Counted from the stretch's first letter, positions 25,457 through 35,299 are shown. The stretch: 64,000 nt of DNA from Terrabacter sp. 28 (GCA_000955875.1 JYOE01000021.1:62001-126000), one strand, 5' to 3'. Numbers and translations: made by a program. The notes: generated from the letters alone by a model not told the origin.

Positions 25457-25503
25457 ACCCGTTGGGCGGCAACGGAAAATACGCGCGTGAGAACAGGTGC
25501 AGC

Positions 25504-27207
25504 GTGACCGGGGCGGGGGGCCCGGGTCCTGAGCGGCCCGGCGGTCCGGGTCGACGCGTCGGACCGTACGAGCAGAGCCTGCGCGAGTCGCGCGAGCGGG
25601 TCGAGGCCGCAGTGCGTGAGCGGGCGAGGCGACGTCGGCGCACGCGCGTGGCCGGCGGCGTCGCCGTCGCCGTGGTCGTCGCGGGCCTGGGCTACGGCGC
25701 GTACCGCTACCTCGGAGCCTCCGACGTCCCGACCGCGTTGCCCACGACGGCCCCGCGGCCCACGTCGTGCACCGACCCCGTCAAGGTCCGGGTGTCGGCA
25801 GCGCCTGCGATCGCCCCGGCCCTCGCTGCCGCGGTCGACGACCTCGCCAAGCAACCCGATGCCCCGTGTGCCGCCTTCACCGTCGACTCCGACGAGCCCT
25901 ACGCGGTGGCGGGTTCGCTCGTCGGCGCCGGGCGCCCCGACGCCTGGGTCACCGACTCGACGACCTGGCTGAACCGGGCGAGCAGCGTCTCGGGTGCCGG
26001 CCTCGACGCCGGTGAGCCCTTCGCCTCCAGCGCCGTGGTCATCGCCATGAAGGACGCCCAGGCGTCCGCCCTCGGCAACCGCCTGGGCTGGGCCGACCTG
26101 CTGGGCGGGTCGGTGCAGATCCGGATCCCCGACCCGCGCCGCTCCGCGGTCGGCCAGGCGGCCGCCTCGGTCGCGGTTCCGCTGGTGCCGCAGGCACGCC
26201 TGCGAGCCGTCGCCGCTGCTGCCGGGGCGTCCGGCAGCGCCGTCTCGCTGGAGGAGGTGGCGACGTCGGACGGGCGCGTCGGCGCCGCGGTCACGCTGCC
26301 CCAGCTCGTCGCCTGGAACACCGCGCACCCCGACCAGTCCCTGGCCGCCGTGGCCCCGGCCGAGGGAGCCCCCGCCGTGGAGTACTCGGTCGTCTCGCTC
26401 GCCACGGACGGCGCGAAGAAGCCCCTCGTGGCGGCACTGCAGAAGCACCTGACGTCGGACGGCACCCGAAAGCTGCTGCAGGACAGCGGCTTCCGCACGA
26501 AGGCGGGCGATCCGGCCCAGCCCTCACCCCTCTACGGCACGATCTCGGTCGCCGGCGAGGCCGGCGGCGCCCCGCTCGCCACGGCGTCGAGTCTCTGGGC
26601 AGCCTCGTCGAAGCGCACCCAGGCGCTGATCGCCGTCGACGTCTCCGGCTCGATGCTCGAACGCGACAAGGAGGGCAAGCGGCTCGACGTCCTCCAGCGC
26701 GCGACCGTCCGCGCCGTCGGCGGTGCGAACCCCGACACCACCGCGTCGCTGTGGATCTACTCGCAGCACATCGGCGCACGCGGTGACGACTTCCGCCAGC
26801 TCGTCGACTACACCCCGCTCGGCGACGCCGCGCGGGTCGCCGGCTTCGACAAGGCGGTGGCCGGTCTGGACTCCTTCGTCGGCGGTGGCAGCGGCCTCTA
26901 CGACACGATCGCGTCGACCTACGACCGCGCGAAGAGCACGTGGCGGGCCGGCTACACCAACACGGTGGTCATGGTCGTCGACGGCCCCAACGAGGACGAC
27001 TTCGGCCTGAGCCTCGAGCTGCTCAAGCAGCGGCTGACCGCCGCGAAGGACCCCGCGCGACCGGTGCGGCTCGTCGTGCTCGGCCTCGGCGACCGCGTCG
27101 AGGCTTCGGCGATGCGCCAGGTCGTGGCCATCACCGGGGGCCAGTTCGTCGCCGCCCCGTCGCTGGACCGGTTGCAGCCGGCCCTCGTCAGCGCCCTCGG
27201 GGGCTGA
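25504..27207 (+). CDS. Membrane-anchored substrate-binding and VWA domain protein (copy 1)
   Basis: A 567-residue protein. A cytoplasmic N-terminus with GPYEQSLRESR (20-30) and an Arg-rich patch precedes one membrane helix (about 49-69). The outer part has a periplasmic binding-protein-like domain (about 85-365) and a von Willebrand factor A domain (about 370-567). The metal site begins DVSGS (D379), but the second threonine is serine (S463) and the usual TDG is VDG (V492-D493), so metal binding may be weakened. GTG at 25504 is the most likely start. The paralogue at 33417 shares the N-terminal motif and layout. NCBI-style annotation calls such proteins substrate-binding and VWA domain proteins; the function is unknown. 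Confidence 0.8.
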   Translation: MTGAGGPGPERPGGPGRRVGPYEQSLRESRERVEAAVRERARRRRRTRVAGGVAVAVVVAGLGYGAYRYLGASDVPTALPTTAPRPTSCTDPVKVRVSAAPAIAPALAAAVDDLAKQPDAPCAAFTVDSDEPYAVAGSLVGAGRPDAWVTDSTTWLNRASSVSGAGLDAGEPFASSAVVIAMKDAQASALGNRLGWADLLGGSVQIRIPDPRRSAVGQAAASVAVPLVPQARLRAVAAAAGASGSAVSLEEVATSDGRVGAAVTLPQLVAWNTAHPDQSLAAVAPAEGAPAVEYSVVSLATDGAKKPLVAALQKHLTSDGTRKLLQDSGFRTKAGDPAQPSPLYGTISVAGEAGGAPLATASSLWAASSKRTQALIAVDVSGSMLERDKEGKRLDVLQRATVRAVGGANPDTTASLWIYSQHIGARGDDFRQLVDYTPLGDAARVAGFDKAVAGLDSFVGGGSGLYDTIASTYDRAKSTWRAGYTNTVVMVVDGPNEDDFGLSLELLKQRLTAAKDPARPVRLVVLGLGDRVEASAMRQVVAITGGQFVAAPSLDRLQPALVSALGG

Positions 27208-27263
27208 CCGCCCGCGGTGGCCGCCGGACGGCCCCCCGGCCGCCCGCTCGGGGCACCGGGCTC

Positions 27264-28298
27264 TCAGTGGAGCGAGCCGGCGTCCTCGAAGGCGGCGTCG
27301 TGGCGCACCGTGCCCGAGTCCTCACCCTTGCGGGCCTTGAGGTCGCGGCGCAGCTCGTTGGGCAGGGAGAAGAGCAGCGACTCCTCCGCGGCGACCACCG
27401 CCTCGACGTCGGCGTAGCCGCGCTCGGCCAGCCAGCTCAGCACGTCGCGCACCAGCACCTCCGGCACGCTCGCGCCGGAGGTGACCCCGACGGTGCCCAC
27501 ACCCTCGAGCCACTCCTCCTGGATCTCGTCGGCGAAGTCGACGAGGTGCCCGTCACGCGCGCCGTGCTCGAGGGCCACCTCGACCAGGCGCACCGAGTTC
27601 GAGGAGTTGCGCGACCCGACGACGATCATGAGGTCGGTGTCCTTGGCCATCTGCTTGACCGCGAGCTGGCGGTTCTGGGTGGCGTAGCAGATGTCGTCGG
27701 AGGGCGGGCTCTGCAGGGCGGGGAACTTCTCCTTGAGGCGCGCGACCGTCTGCATCGTCTCGTCGACCGACAGCGTGGTCTGCGAGAGCCACACGACCTT
27801 CTCGGGGTCTCGGACGGTGACGTTCTCGACGTCGTCGGGACCGTCGACGAGGGTGATGTGCTCGGGCGCCTCACCGGCCGTGCCGACGACCTCCTCGTGG
27901 CCCTCGTGGCCGATGAGCAGGATGTCGAAGTCGTCGTCGGCGAACCGCACCGCCTCGCGGTGCACCTTCGTCACGAGGGGGCAGGTGGCGTCGATCGTCT
28001 TGAGGCTGCGGGCCTTCGCCTCCTCGTGGACGACCGGCGCGACGCCGTGCGCCGAGAAGATGACGGTCGCGCCCTCGGGCACCTCGTCGGTCTCGTCGAC
28101 GAAGATGGCGCCGCGCTTCTCGAGCGTGGTGACGACGTGCTTGTTGTGCACGATCTGCTTGCGCACGTAGACGGGCGGGCCGTAGAGCTCGAGGGCCTTC
28201 TCGACGGTCACGACGGCCCGGTCGACGCCGGCGCAGTAGCCGCGCGGCGCCGCGAGGAGGACCTTCTTGGCGGACGTCTGGTCGGCGGGCTGGCTCAT
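27264..28298 (-). CDS. ispH: 4-hydroxy-3-methylbut-2-enyl diphosphate reductase
   Basis: A 344-residue IspH/LytB, the last enzyme of the MEP isoprenoid pathway, which reduces HMBPP to IPP and DMAPP through a 4Fe-4S cluster. The three cluster cysteines are visible in GYCAGVDRAV (C22), ATCPLVTKVH and DICYATQNRQ. Active-site patterns VHNKHVV, SRNSSNSVRLVEVA and TSGASVPE are present. It is apparently leaderless (TACGAT ends 6 bases before the ATG) and divergent from xseA. Confidence 0.96.
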   Translation of the reverse strand: MSQPADQTSAKKVLLAAPRGYCAGVDRAVVTVEKALELYGPPVYVRKQIVHNKHVVTTLEKRGAIFVDETDEVPEGATVIFSAHGVAPVVHEEAKARSLKTIDATCPLVTKVHREAVRFADDDFDILLIGHEGHEEVVGTAGEAPEHITLVDGPDDVENVTVRDPEKVVWLSQTTLSVDETMQTVARLKEKFPALQSPPSDDICYATQNRQLAVKQMAKDTDLMIVVGSRNSSNSVRLVEVALEHGARDGHLVDFADEIQEEWLEGVGTVGVTSGASVPEVLVRDVLSWLAERGYADVEAVVAAEESLLFSLPNELRRDLKARKGEDSGTVRHDAAFEDAGSLH

Positions 28299-28310
28299 GG
28301 CCCCATCGTA
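28299..28310 (-). promoter_or_regulatory. Leaderless-type -10 box of ispH
   Basis: TACGAT on the minus strand (28305-28310) ends 6 bases before the ispH ATG, consistent with transcription starting at or next to the start codon. Confidence 0.5.
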
Positions 28311-28430
28311 GAGGGCTGCTCACAGCCCTCCCCGATCCCCCGGTCCCGCCTGGGCGACCGACCGAGCAGGCCGCAGCCCACCGGGAGGAGGTGCCGGAGG
28401 GTTGTGACCGGCCCGGTCGGTTGCGGGGCC

Positions 28431-28446
28431 TAGGGTGACGCGGGTG
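28431..28446 (+). promoter_or_regulatory. Leaderless-type -10 box of xseA
   Basis: TAGGGT (28431-28436) is followed by exactly 7 bases and then GTG at 28444, the classical actinobacterial leaderless arrangement. This spacing is the reason for choosing GTG 28444 over the GTG at 28435 or the ATG at 28450. Confidence 0.6.
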
Positions 28447-29997
28447 AGCATGACCAGCCCGCTGCCCGACAAGGCCGCCGACACCACGGCCGAGCAGCCG
28501 TGGCCGGTGCGGGTGCTCAGCCTCAAGATCTCCGACTACGTCGACCGGATGAGCCAGCTCTGGGTCGAGGGGCAGGTCGTGCAGTTCAACCCGCGGGGCG
28601 GCACCGCGTTCCTCACGCTGCGCGACCCCGACGTCGACATGTCGCTGTCGGTGTCGGTGCCGATGAACGCCGTCAACGCGATGCCGATCCCCCTGGCGCA
28701 GGGCGCCCGGGTCGTGCTCCAGGCCAAGCCGACCTTCTGGACCAAGCGGGGCACGCTGCAGCTCGAGGCCCGCCAGATCCGTCCCGTGGGCATCGGAGAC
28801 CTGCTCGCGCGCGTCGAGATCCTCAAGCGGACGCTGGCCGCCGAGGGCGTCTTCGACGCCGAGCGCAAGCGACCGATCCCGTTCCTGCCGCGGCGCGTGG
28901 GGCTCGTCACCGGCCGCAGCTCGGCCGCGGAGAAGGACGTCGTCGAGAACGCCCGGCGTCGCTGGCCCGGCGTGGTGTTCGAGATCCGCGAGGTGGCGGT
29001 GCAGGGCACGTCCGCGGTCACCGAGGTCGTCGCGGCCCTGCGCGAGCTCGACGCCCTGCCCACGGTCGACGTCATCGTCATCGCGCGCGGCGGCGGCGCC
29101 CTCGAGGAGCTGCTCCCCTTCTCCAACGAGGCGATGATCCGTGCGGTCGCCGAGGCCCGCACCCCGGTCATCAGCGCCATCGGCCACGACGTCGACCAGC
29201 CGCTCCTCGACCTCGTGGCCGACTGGCGCGCGTCCACCCCGACCGACGCCGGCAAGAAGGTCGTGCCCGACGCGGCCCGCGAGCGCAGCACCGTCGACGG
29301 GGCCCGCGACCGGCTCCGGCGCGCCCTCGTGCGCCGCGTCGAGTCCGAGAGGTCGGGGCTGCGTGCGCTCGTCTCCCGACCCGTCATGGCCGACCCCGTC
29401 GCACTCGTGCGGGCGCGTCGCCAGGAGGTCGCCGCCCTGCGCACGAGGGCCACCGCGCGCATCGAGGCGCGGCTGCACCGGGCGGCCGACCAGACCGAGC
29501 ACCTGCGCCGGCAGGTCGTCGCCCTCTCCCCGCAGTCGACCCTGGAGCGCGGCTACGCCGTCGTGCAGCACCGCGACGGCCGCATCGTCATGGACCAGGA
29601 CGACGTGGGCGTCGGTGAGCTGCTGCGTGTGAGGGTCGCCCGGGGCGACTTCGGCGTGCGACCGGTCAGCGACGGCGCCGACGAGACCTCGGAGCGTGGG
29701 GCGCCGCGTACGCGATCGGCGGGCGACGGGACGTCGGCCGCCCGGAAGACCGCGCGCGCCACGACCCGGGCGACCACCTCGCGCAGGACGGCCGCGACGC
29801 GGAGCGCGACCGAGGCCGTCGTCAAGGAGGGCGTGAAGCAGGCGGCGCGCAAGCCGACCGCCAAGCAGGTCGGCAGGCCGGCGAGGAAGACGACCGGCTC
29901 TGCTCCCGCTGGCTCTGCCGAGGCCCTCCCCCTCGACCCCCAGGAGTCTCCCGGCGGCGACGGCGGCGACGGCGGCGACGTCACCCGCAGGTCATAG
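28444..29997 (+). CDS. xseA: Exodeoxyribonuclease VII large subunit with basic C-terminal tail
   Basis: A 517-residue catalytic subunit of exonuclease VII, which degrades single-stranded DNA from both ends with XseB. An N-terminal OB fold (about 20-115, LWVEGQVVQFNPRGG) is followed by the catalytic domain with PRRVGLVTGRSSAAEKDV, IARGGGALEELLPFSNE and SAIGHDVDQPLLDLVAD, then a coiled-coil region. Beyond about residue 415 a tail of roughly 100 residues is rich in Arg, Lys, Ala and Thr and ends in Gly-Gly-Asp repeats (encoded by a 9-base tandem repeat at about 29953-29980); it resembles histone-H1-like tails. xseB starts 10 bases downstream. Confidence 0.94.
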   Translation: MSMTSPLPDKAADTTAEQPWPVRVLSLKISDYVDRMSQLWVEGQVVQFNPRGGTAFLTLRDPDVDMSLSVSVPMNAVNAMPIPLAQGARVVLQAKPTFWTKRGTLQLEARQIRPVGIGDLLARVEILKRTLAAEGVFDAERKRPIPFLPRRVGLVTGRSSAAEKDVVENARRRWPGVVFEIREVAVQGTSAVTEVVAALRELDALPTVDVIVIARGGGALEELLPFSNEAMIRAVAEARTPVISAIGHDVDQPLLDLVADWRASTPTDAGKKVVPDAARERSTVDGARDRLRRALVRRVESERSGLRALVSRPVMADPVALVRARRQEVAALRTRATARIEARLHRAADQTEHLRRQVVALSPQSTLERGYAVVQHRDGRIVMDQDDVGVGELLRVRVARGDFGVRPVSDGADETSERGAPRTRSAGDGTSAARKTARATTRATTSRRTAATRSATEAVVKEGVKQAARKPTAKQVGRPARKTTGSAPAGSAEALPLDPQESPGGDGGDGGDVTRRS

Positions 29998-30010
29998 GGT
30001 GGCGCCCATG
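29995..30010 (+). promoter_or_regulatory. Leaderless-type -10 box of xseB
   Basis: TAGGGT (29995-30000), overlapping the xseA stop, lies 7 bases before the ATG at 30008. xseB may thus have its own leaderless promoter in addition to read-through from xseA. Confidence 0.55.
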
Positions 30011-30355
30011 GCTGACGCGACCTCGACCGACGGCACGTTCCCCGACATCGCCGAGATGCGCTATGAGGACGCCCGCGAGGAGCTCATCGGCATCGTCGCC
30101 AAGCTCGAGGCAGGGCAGGCGCCCCTCGAGGACTCCATGCACCTGTGGCGCCGCGGCGAGGCGCTCGCCGCCCACTGCAGCACGTGGCTCGACGGAGCGC
30201 AGGCCGAGATCGAGCGGGCGACCCGGCCGGCAGCCGCGCCCTCGACCGGAGGGTCGGCCGGCAGCTCGGCCGGCAGCACCACCGGCACGTCCACCGGGGC
30301 CGCCCCTGCACCGCTGCACGCAGACGACGCGGTGTTCGACGACGAGGACGCCTGA
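30008..30355 (+). CDS. xseB: Exodeoxyribonuclease VII small subunit
   Basis: A 115-residue protein whose first 75 residues match XseB (MRYEDAREELIGIVAKLE, APLEDSMHLWRRGEALAAHC). The remaining tail is a Gly/Ser/Thr/Ala-rich low-complexity linker ending in acidic residues, longer than the usual 60-80 residue family. It lies directly downstream of xseA and is convergent with the DUF4245 gene. Confidence 0.9.
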   Translation: MADATSTDGTFPDIAEMRYEDAREELIGIVAKLEAGQAPLEDSMHLWRRGEALAAHCSTWLDGAQAEIERATRPAAAPSTGGSAGSSAGSTTGTSTGAAPAPLHADDAVFDDEDA

Positions 30356-30367
30356 CGGCGCCTGACC

Positions 30368-31162
<795 letters not shown>

Positions 31163-31208
31163 GGTCGCCGACGTGCGGACGCCGTCCAAACCCGGGTGGG
31201 GCCACCGC

Positions 31209-31214
31209 TAGGCT
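31209..31214 (+). promoter_or_regulatory. Putative -10 box of glpX
   Basis: TAGGCT lies 35 bases before the glpX ATG, giving a 5' UTR of about 29 bases that contains the GGAGG ribosome site. No clear -35 is seen. Confidence 0.4.
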
Positions 31215-31249
31215 GGCGCCGACTCGTTCTGCGCCGACGGAGGACCTTG

Positions 31250-32242
31250 ATGAAGCACAGCCAGCCGGATCGCAACCTCGCTCTCGAGCTGGTTCGTGTC
31301 ACCGAGGCAGCAGCCATGGCCGGCGGCCGCTGGGTGGGCCGCGGTGAGAAGAACAAGGCCGACGGCGCCGCGGTCGAGGCCATGCGCGCGATGATCTCGA
31401 CCGTCAGCATGCGCGGGGTCGTCGTCATCGGCGAGGGCGAGAAGGACAACGCCCCGATGCTCTTCAACGGCGAGCAGGTGGGCGACGGCACGGGCCCTGA
31501 GGTCGACGTCGCCGTCGACCCCATCGACGGCACGACGCTCACGGCCAAGGGCATGAACAACGCCGTCGCCGTCATGGCCGTCGCCAACCGGGGTGCGATG
31601 TACGACCCGTCCGCCGTGTTCTACATGGACAAGCTCGCGACCGGCCCCGAGGCGGCCGACGTCGTCGACATCCGCCTCCCGGTCGCCGAGAACATCCGGC
31701 GCGTGGCCAAGGCCAAGAACGAGACCCCGGCAGACGTCACCGTGGTCATGCTCGACCGGCCCCGCCACGACGGCCTGGCCCAGGAGATCCGCGACACGGG
31801 CGCCCGCATCCGCTACATCGTCGACGGGGACGTCGCGGGTGCCGTCATGGCCGCCCGCCCCGGCACCGGTGTCGACCTGCTCCTCGGCATCGGCGGCACC
31901 CCCGAGGGCATCATCGCCGCCTGCGCGATCAAGTGCACCGGCGGCGTCATCCAGGGCCGCCTCTGGCCCAAGGACGACGACGAGCGCCAGAAGGCCATCG
32001 ACGCCGGCCACGACCTCGACCGGGTGCTGGCCACCGACGACCTCGTCACCGGCGAGTGCTTCTTCGTCGCGACCGGCATCACCGACGGCGAGCTGCTGCG
32101 CGGCGTGCGCTACGGCGCCAAGTCGGCCCGCACCAACTCCCTCGTCATGCGCTCGCGCAGCGGCACGATCCGCACCATCGACAGCGAGCACCGCTTCGAT
32201 CGCCCGGGCTGGTTCGGCAGCGCCGACATGATCGAGGACTGA
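31250..32242 (+). CDS. glpX: Fructose-1,6-bisphosphatase, class II
   Basis: A 330-residue GlpX enzyme hydrolysing fructose-1,6-bisphosphate to fructose-6-phosphate in gluconeogenesis. Metal-binding regions are visible: GEGEKDNAPM, the DPIDGTTLTAKG motif near 85-96 and a later RPGTGVDLLLGIGGTPEG. The ATG at 31250 has GGAGG upstream. The PfkB kinase gene starts 8 bases after the stop, so the two are likely co-transcribed. Confidence 0.95.
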   Translation: MKHSQPDRNLALELVRVTEAAAMAGGRWVGRGEKNKADGAAVEAMRAMISTVSMRGVVVIGEGEKDNAPMLFNGEQVGDGTGPEVDVAVDPIDGTTLTAKGMNNAVAVMAVANRGAMYDPSAVFYMDKLATGPEAADVVDIRLPVAENIRRVAKAKNETPADVTVVMLDRPRHDGLAQEIRDTGARIRYIVDGDVAGAVMAARPGTGVDLLLGIGGTPEGIIAACAIKCTGGVIQGRLWPKDDDERQKAIDAGHDLDRVLATDDLVTGECFFVATGITDGELLRGVRYGAKSARTNSLVMRSRSGTIRTIDSEHRFDRPGWFGSADMIED

Positions 32243-32250
32243 GCACCGCC

Positions 32251-33186
32251 ATGAGCCAGCCCACCCCCGTGCACACGCTCATCATCGGCGAGGCCCTCGT
32301 CGACGCCGTCACCACACCGGGTGGCGCCACCGAGGAGCACGTCGGCGGCAGCCCCGCCAACGTCGCGTTCGGCCTCGCCGCGCTCGACCACCCCGTCGAC
32401 CTTGCGACGTGGATCGCCACCGACGAGCGCGGACGCCGCATCGAGGACGTATGCCGTGAGCGAGGGGTCGCCCTGACCGCCGGCTCCCAGGGCGCACCCT
32501 TCACGTCGGTCGCCTACGCGACCCTCGACGACACGGGCGCCGCGACCTACGTCTTCGACCTCGAGTGGCAGGTGGCCTCGGTCCCCGGCCTCACGGCATA
32601 CGGCCACGTCCACACCGGCAGCATCGGCGCCGTGCTCGAGCCCGGTGGCAGCCAGGTGCGCGAGATCCTCGCGGTCGCCCGCGGACTCGGAGCCACGGTG
32701 TCCTACGACCCCAACGCCCGGCCGGCGCTCATGGGGCTGCCCGAGCAGGCCCGACGCACCATCGAGGAGTCCATCCGTCTCGCCGACCTCGTGAAGGTCA
32801 GCGACGAGGACATCGCCTGGCTGTGCCCGGGAGAGTCCGAGGACGACGTGCTGCGCGGCTGGGCCGGGTTGGGCCCGTCGGTGATCGTCATGACCCGTGG
32901 CGGTGAGGGCGCCGTGGTGCGGGTCAGCCGCACCGGCGAGCAGCAGGCCCTGCCGGCGCCCCACGTCGACGTCGTCGACACCGTCGGCGCGGGCGACTCG
33001 TTCATGGCCGGACTCGTGTCGGGACTCCTCGACGCCGGACTGCTCGGCGGCCCCGAGTCGCGGGCCCGTCTGCAGCAGGCCGGTCTCGCCGACGTGCTGC
33101 CGGCCGTCGAGCGGGCCCTGGCCACCGGTGCGCTCACGGTGGGCCGGGCCGGCGCGCACGCGCCCACCCGCTCCGACCTGACCTGA
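32251..33186 (+). CDS. PfkB-family carbohydrate kinase
   Basis: A 311-residue ribokinase/PfkB-fold sugar kinase. It shows IGEALVDAV at the N-terminus, GGSPANVAFGLAAL (about 30-43) and the C-terminal DTVGAGDSFMAGLVSG signature with the catalytic aspartate. FVFD-like and DPNARPAL segments are also typical of fructokinase-like members. The substrate is not certain; fructose is a reasonable guess given glpX next door. The end overlaps a GACCT pentamer repeat. Confidence 0.88.
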   Translation: MSQPTPVHTLIIGEALVDAVTTPGGATEEHVGGSPANVAFGLAALDHPVDLATWIATDERGRRIEDVCRERGVALTAGSQGAPFTSVAYATLDDTGAATYVFDLEWQVASVPGLTAYGHVHTGSIGAVLEPGGSQVREILAVARGLGATVSYDPNARPALMGLPEQARRTIEESIRLADLVKVSDEDIAWLCPGESEDDVLRGWAGLGPSVIVMTRGGEGAVVRVSRTGEQQALPAPHVDVVDTVGAGDSFMAGLVSGLLDAGLLGGPESRARLQQAGLADVLPAVERALATGALTVGRAGAHAPTRSDLT

Positions 33187-33199
33187 CCTGACCTGACCC
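33175..33199. repeat. GACCT pentamer tandem repeat at the kinase stop codon
   Basis: Four GACCT copies (33175-33194) and a GACCC span the stop codon of the PfkB gene. Gain or loss of a copy would alter the C-terminal residues. Confidence 0.8.
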
Positions 33200-33416
33200 G
33201 GCCGGGGCGGACCGGACCGGAGCCACCTCCGGTCGGCTCTCGACCCCCCGACCCGGGCCGGGGCAAACCGTCTCGAAGTGCACCAGACCGGACAGATCGG
33301 TCATTCGACAAGATGCCTCGGGGTCAGGCACCATTCTGCGCGAGCCGCCGGGTAGTTTTGGCCGGTGGTTCACCCTGACGCCCCGGTGCCGGGGCGTCCT
33401 CATGTGAGGAAACCTC
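33187..33416. other. Intergenic region before VWA gene 2
   Basis: These 230 bases hold a short hairpin (33215-33222 with 33227-33234), two spaced inverted repeats (GACCG at 33286-33290 with CGGTC at 33298-33302; TGCCT at 33314-33318 with AGGCA at 33326-33330), and a 9-base-arm hairpin (33377-33398) just before the ribosome site of the VWA gene. GGTAGTTTTGG (33351-33361) is the most A+T-rich promoter-like patch. No gene was seen. Confidence 0.45.
33215..33234 (+). terminator. Weak terminator-like hairpin after the PfkB kinase gene
   Basis: Eight-base arms GACCGGAG and CTCCGGTC with a CCAC loop lie 29 bases after the kinase stop. No T tract follows. Confidence 0.4.
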
Positions 33417-35141
33417 GTGTCCAACCCCACCCCTCCACAACGCCCGATGGGGCCGTACGAGAAGAGCCTGGTCGAGAGTCGGGCCAACCGTAAGGCGCTC
33501 GAGGCGAAGATCGCAGCAGCACGGCGCAACCGCATCATCGCGGCCGTGCTGGGTGTCGTGCTGCTCGCCGGCGCCGGCCTCGGCGGCTTCGTCTGGTGGC
33601 AGGGCCGTGAGTCCACGCCCGTGGCCGCCCTCACGGCGACCCCGGGCAAGAGCTGCCCCGAGCGGACGCCGGTGTCGCTCTGGGTGTCGGAGGCCGCGCA
33701 GCCCGCGGTGCTCGCGCTCGCCAAGGAGTACCAGGCCGACCCGCAGTCCCCCTGCGTCGACTACGTCGTGCGCGGCAAGGCACCCATCGAGGCGATGATC
33801 GGCCTCGGCCAGGGCCAGCCCGACCGGCCCGACGGGTGGATCCCCGACTCGCCGCGCTGGGTGGAGCGCGTCAACGAGACGGCCAAGCTCAACGCCAAGC
33901 CGGCGGGCGCCTTCGCGAAGAGCCCGCTCGTCATCGCGATGGACCCGCAGCAGGCCGGCACGCTCGACGGCCAGCCGAAGTGGCTCGACCTCGTCGCGTC
34001 CGACAACCCGATCCGCATGACCGACCCGCGCTCCACGACCGCCGGCATGCTGACGCTCGCGTCCGCCCTGCCGAAGCTGTCCGCCGAGCAGGGCCGCGTC
34101 GTCATCCCCAAGCTGGCGAAGGGCTCGGCTCCCTCGATCGACGACCTGTTCGGCGCCTACAATGCCTCCCCCGACAAGGCGTCGGCGTTCCCGGTGTCGG
34201 AGGCCGACCTCATCGACCACAACCGGCTCTTCCCCGACCACAGGATGGTCTCGGTGACCCCGAGCGAGGGCACGCCCGCCTTCGAGTTCTCCCTCGTCAA
34301 CGTCGCGACCGACCCGGTGCGCGACCAGGCGGTCGAGCTGCTCCGCGCGTACCTCATGACGCCGAAGGCGGCCAAGATCTTCGCCGAGTACGGCATCCGC
34401 TCGACGGCCGTCCCGGTGACGATGCCGACCCCCCAGGGCAGCGTCGGCGAGGTGAAGATCGGCGCCACGCCCGACGCGGCCGCCGTGACCGCCGCCACCG
34501 ACGTCTGGCAGACGGCCACGACCGACTTCTCGCTGCTGTCCGTCTTCGACGTGTCCGGCTCGATGAAGGACAAGGTCGGCACCACGACCCGCGTCGCGAT
34601 CACGCAGGAGGCGGCCGGCATCGCGCTCGCCGCCCTGCCGAAGACGACGAAGCTGGGCCTCTGGGCCTTCTCCATCGGGCTCGGCGGCTCCGTCGACTAC
34701 AAGGAGCTCGCCCCGATCGGCCGGCTCGACGACGACAGCCACCGGGCGCAGGCGGCCACCGCGGTCGCGTCGCTCTCCAAGAACGTCGGCGGCGGCACCG
34801 GCCTCTACGACACCATCTGGGCCGCGTACCAGAAGGTGAAGTCGCAGTACGACCCCCAGCGGGTCAACGCCGTCGTCATCCTGACCGACGGACGCAACGA
34901 GGACCCGAACGGCATCTCGCTCGAGCAGCTCAAGGCCAACCTGCGCGCCGCGAGCGACCCGAGCAGGCCGATCGCCATCACCACGATCGGCATCGGCCCC
35001 GACGTCGACCCGAACGCGCTGTCGCAGATCTCGAAGATGACGTACTCCGACTTCTACGCCGCTCCCTCGCCCGCCGACATGACGACGGTCCTGGCCCGGG
35101 CGCTGTTCGACCACAAGTGCAAGAACGGTCGCTGCGTCTGA
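33417..35141 (+). CDS. Membrane-anchored substrate-binding and VWA domain protein (copy 2)
   Basis: A 574-residue paralogue of the protein at 25504. The N-terminus GPYEKSLVESR is followed by a Lys/Arg-rich stretch, one membrane helix (about 41-61), an extracytoplasmic binding-protein-like domain (about 70-365) and a VWA domain (about 370-574). The metal site is complete: DVSGS (D378), T461 in GGTGLYD and TDG (T490-D491). GTG at 33417 follows GTGAGGAAA. A 9-base-arm hairpin lies in the leader. A very strong terminator follows, so the gene forms its own transcription unit. It possibly senses or presents a ligand at the surface; the function is unproven. Confidence 0.84.
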   Translation: MSNPTPPQRPMGPYEKSLVESRANRKALEAKIAAARRNRIIAAVLGVVLLAGAGLGGFVWWQGRESTPVAALTATPGKSCPERTPVSLWVSEAAQPAVLALAKEYQADPQSPCVDYVVRGKAPIEAMIGLGQGQPDRPDGWIPDSPRWVERVNETAKLNAKPAGAFAKSPLVIAMDPQQAGTLDGQPKWLDLVASDNPIRMTDPRSTTAGMLTLASALPKLSAEQGRVVIPKLAKGSAPSIDDLFGAYNASPDKASAFPVSEADLIDHNRLFPDHRMVSVTPSEGTPAFEFSLVNVATDPVRDQAVELLRAYLMTPKAAKIFAEYGIRSTAVPVTMPTPQGSVGEVKIGATPDAAAVTAATDVWQTATTDFSLLSVFDVSGSMKDKVGTTTRVAITQEAAGIALAALPKTTKLGLWAFSIGLGGSVDYKELAPIGRLDDDSHRAQAATAVASLSKNVGGGTGLYDTIWAAYQKVKSQYDPQRVNAVVILTDGRNEDPNGISLEQLKANLRAASDPSRPIAITTIGIGPDVDPNALSQISKMTYSDFYAAPSPADMTTVLARALFDHKCKNGRCV

Positions 35142-35168
35142 CCCGTCCCGTCACACCGTTCACACCCG

Positions 35169-35212
35169 AAACAGCTCGCGGCCCCCGATCCTCCGGGGGC
35201 CGCGAGCTGTTT
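35169..35212 (+). terminator. Strong intrinsic terminator after VWA gene 2
   Basis: Perfect 19-base arms (35169-35187 and 35194-35212) around ATCCTC, ending in TTT-G-T, 28 bases after the stop codon. Confidence 0.92.
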
Positions 35213-35265
35213 GTGGGTAGGTCACGGTGCAGTTTCACCCACTGGACCGGCCATGCCCGACGCGG

Positions 35266-35299
35266 TAGGAATGGAGTACTCGACGTGACGGTCGTCACG
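35266..35299 (+). promoter_or_regulatory. Putative promoter and operator of the sugar ABC operon
   Basis: TAGGAAT (35266-35272) is a -10 candidate. A palindrome, CGTGAC and GTCACG around GGTC (35284-35299), lies about 45 bases before the ATG, where a repressor could act. No regulator gene is adjacent. Confidence 0.4.
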
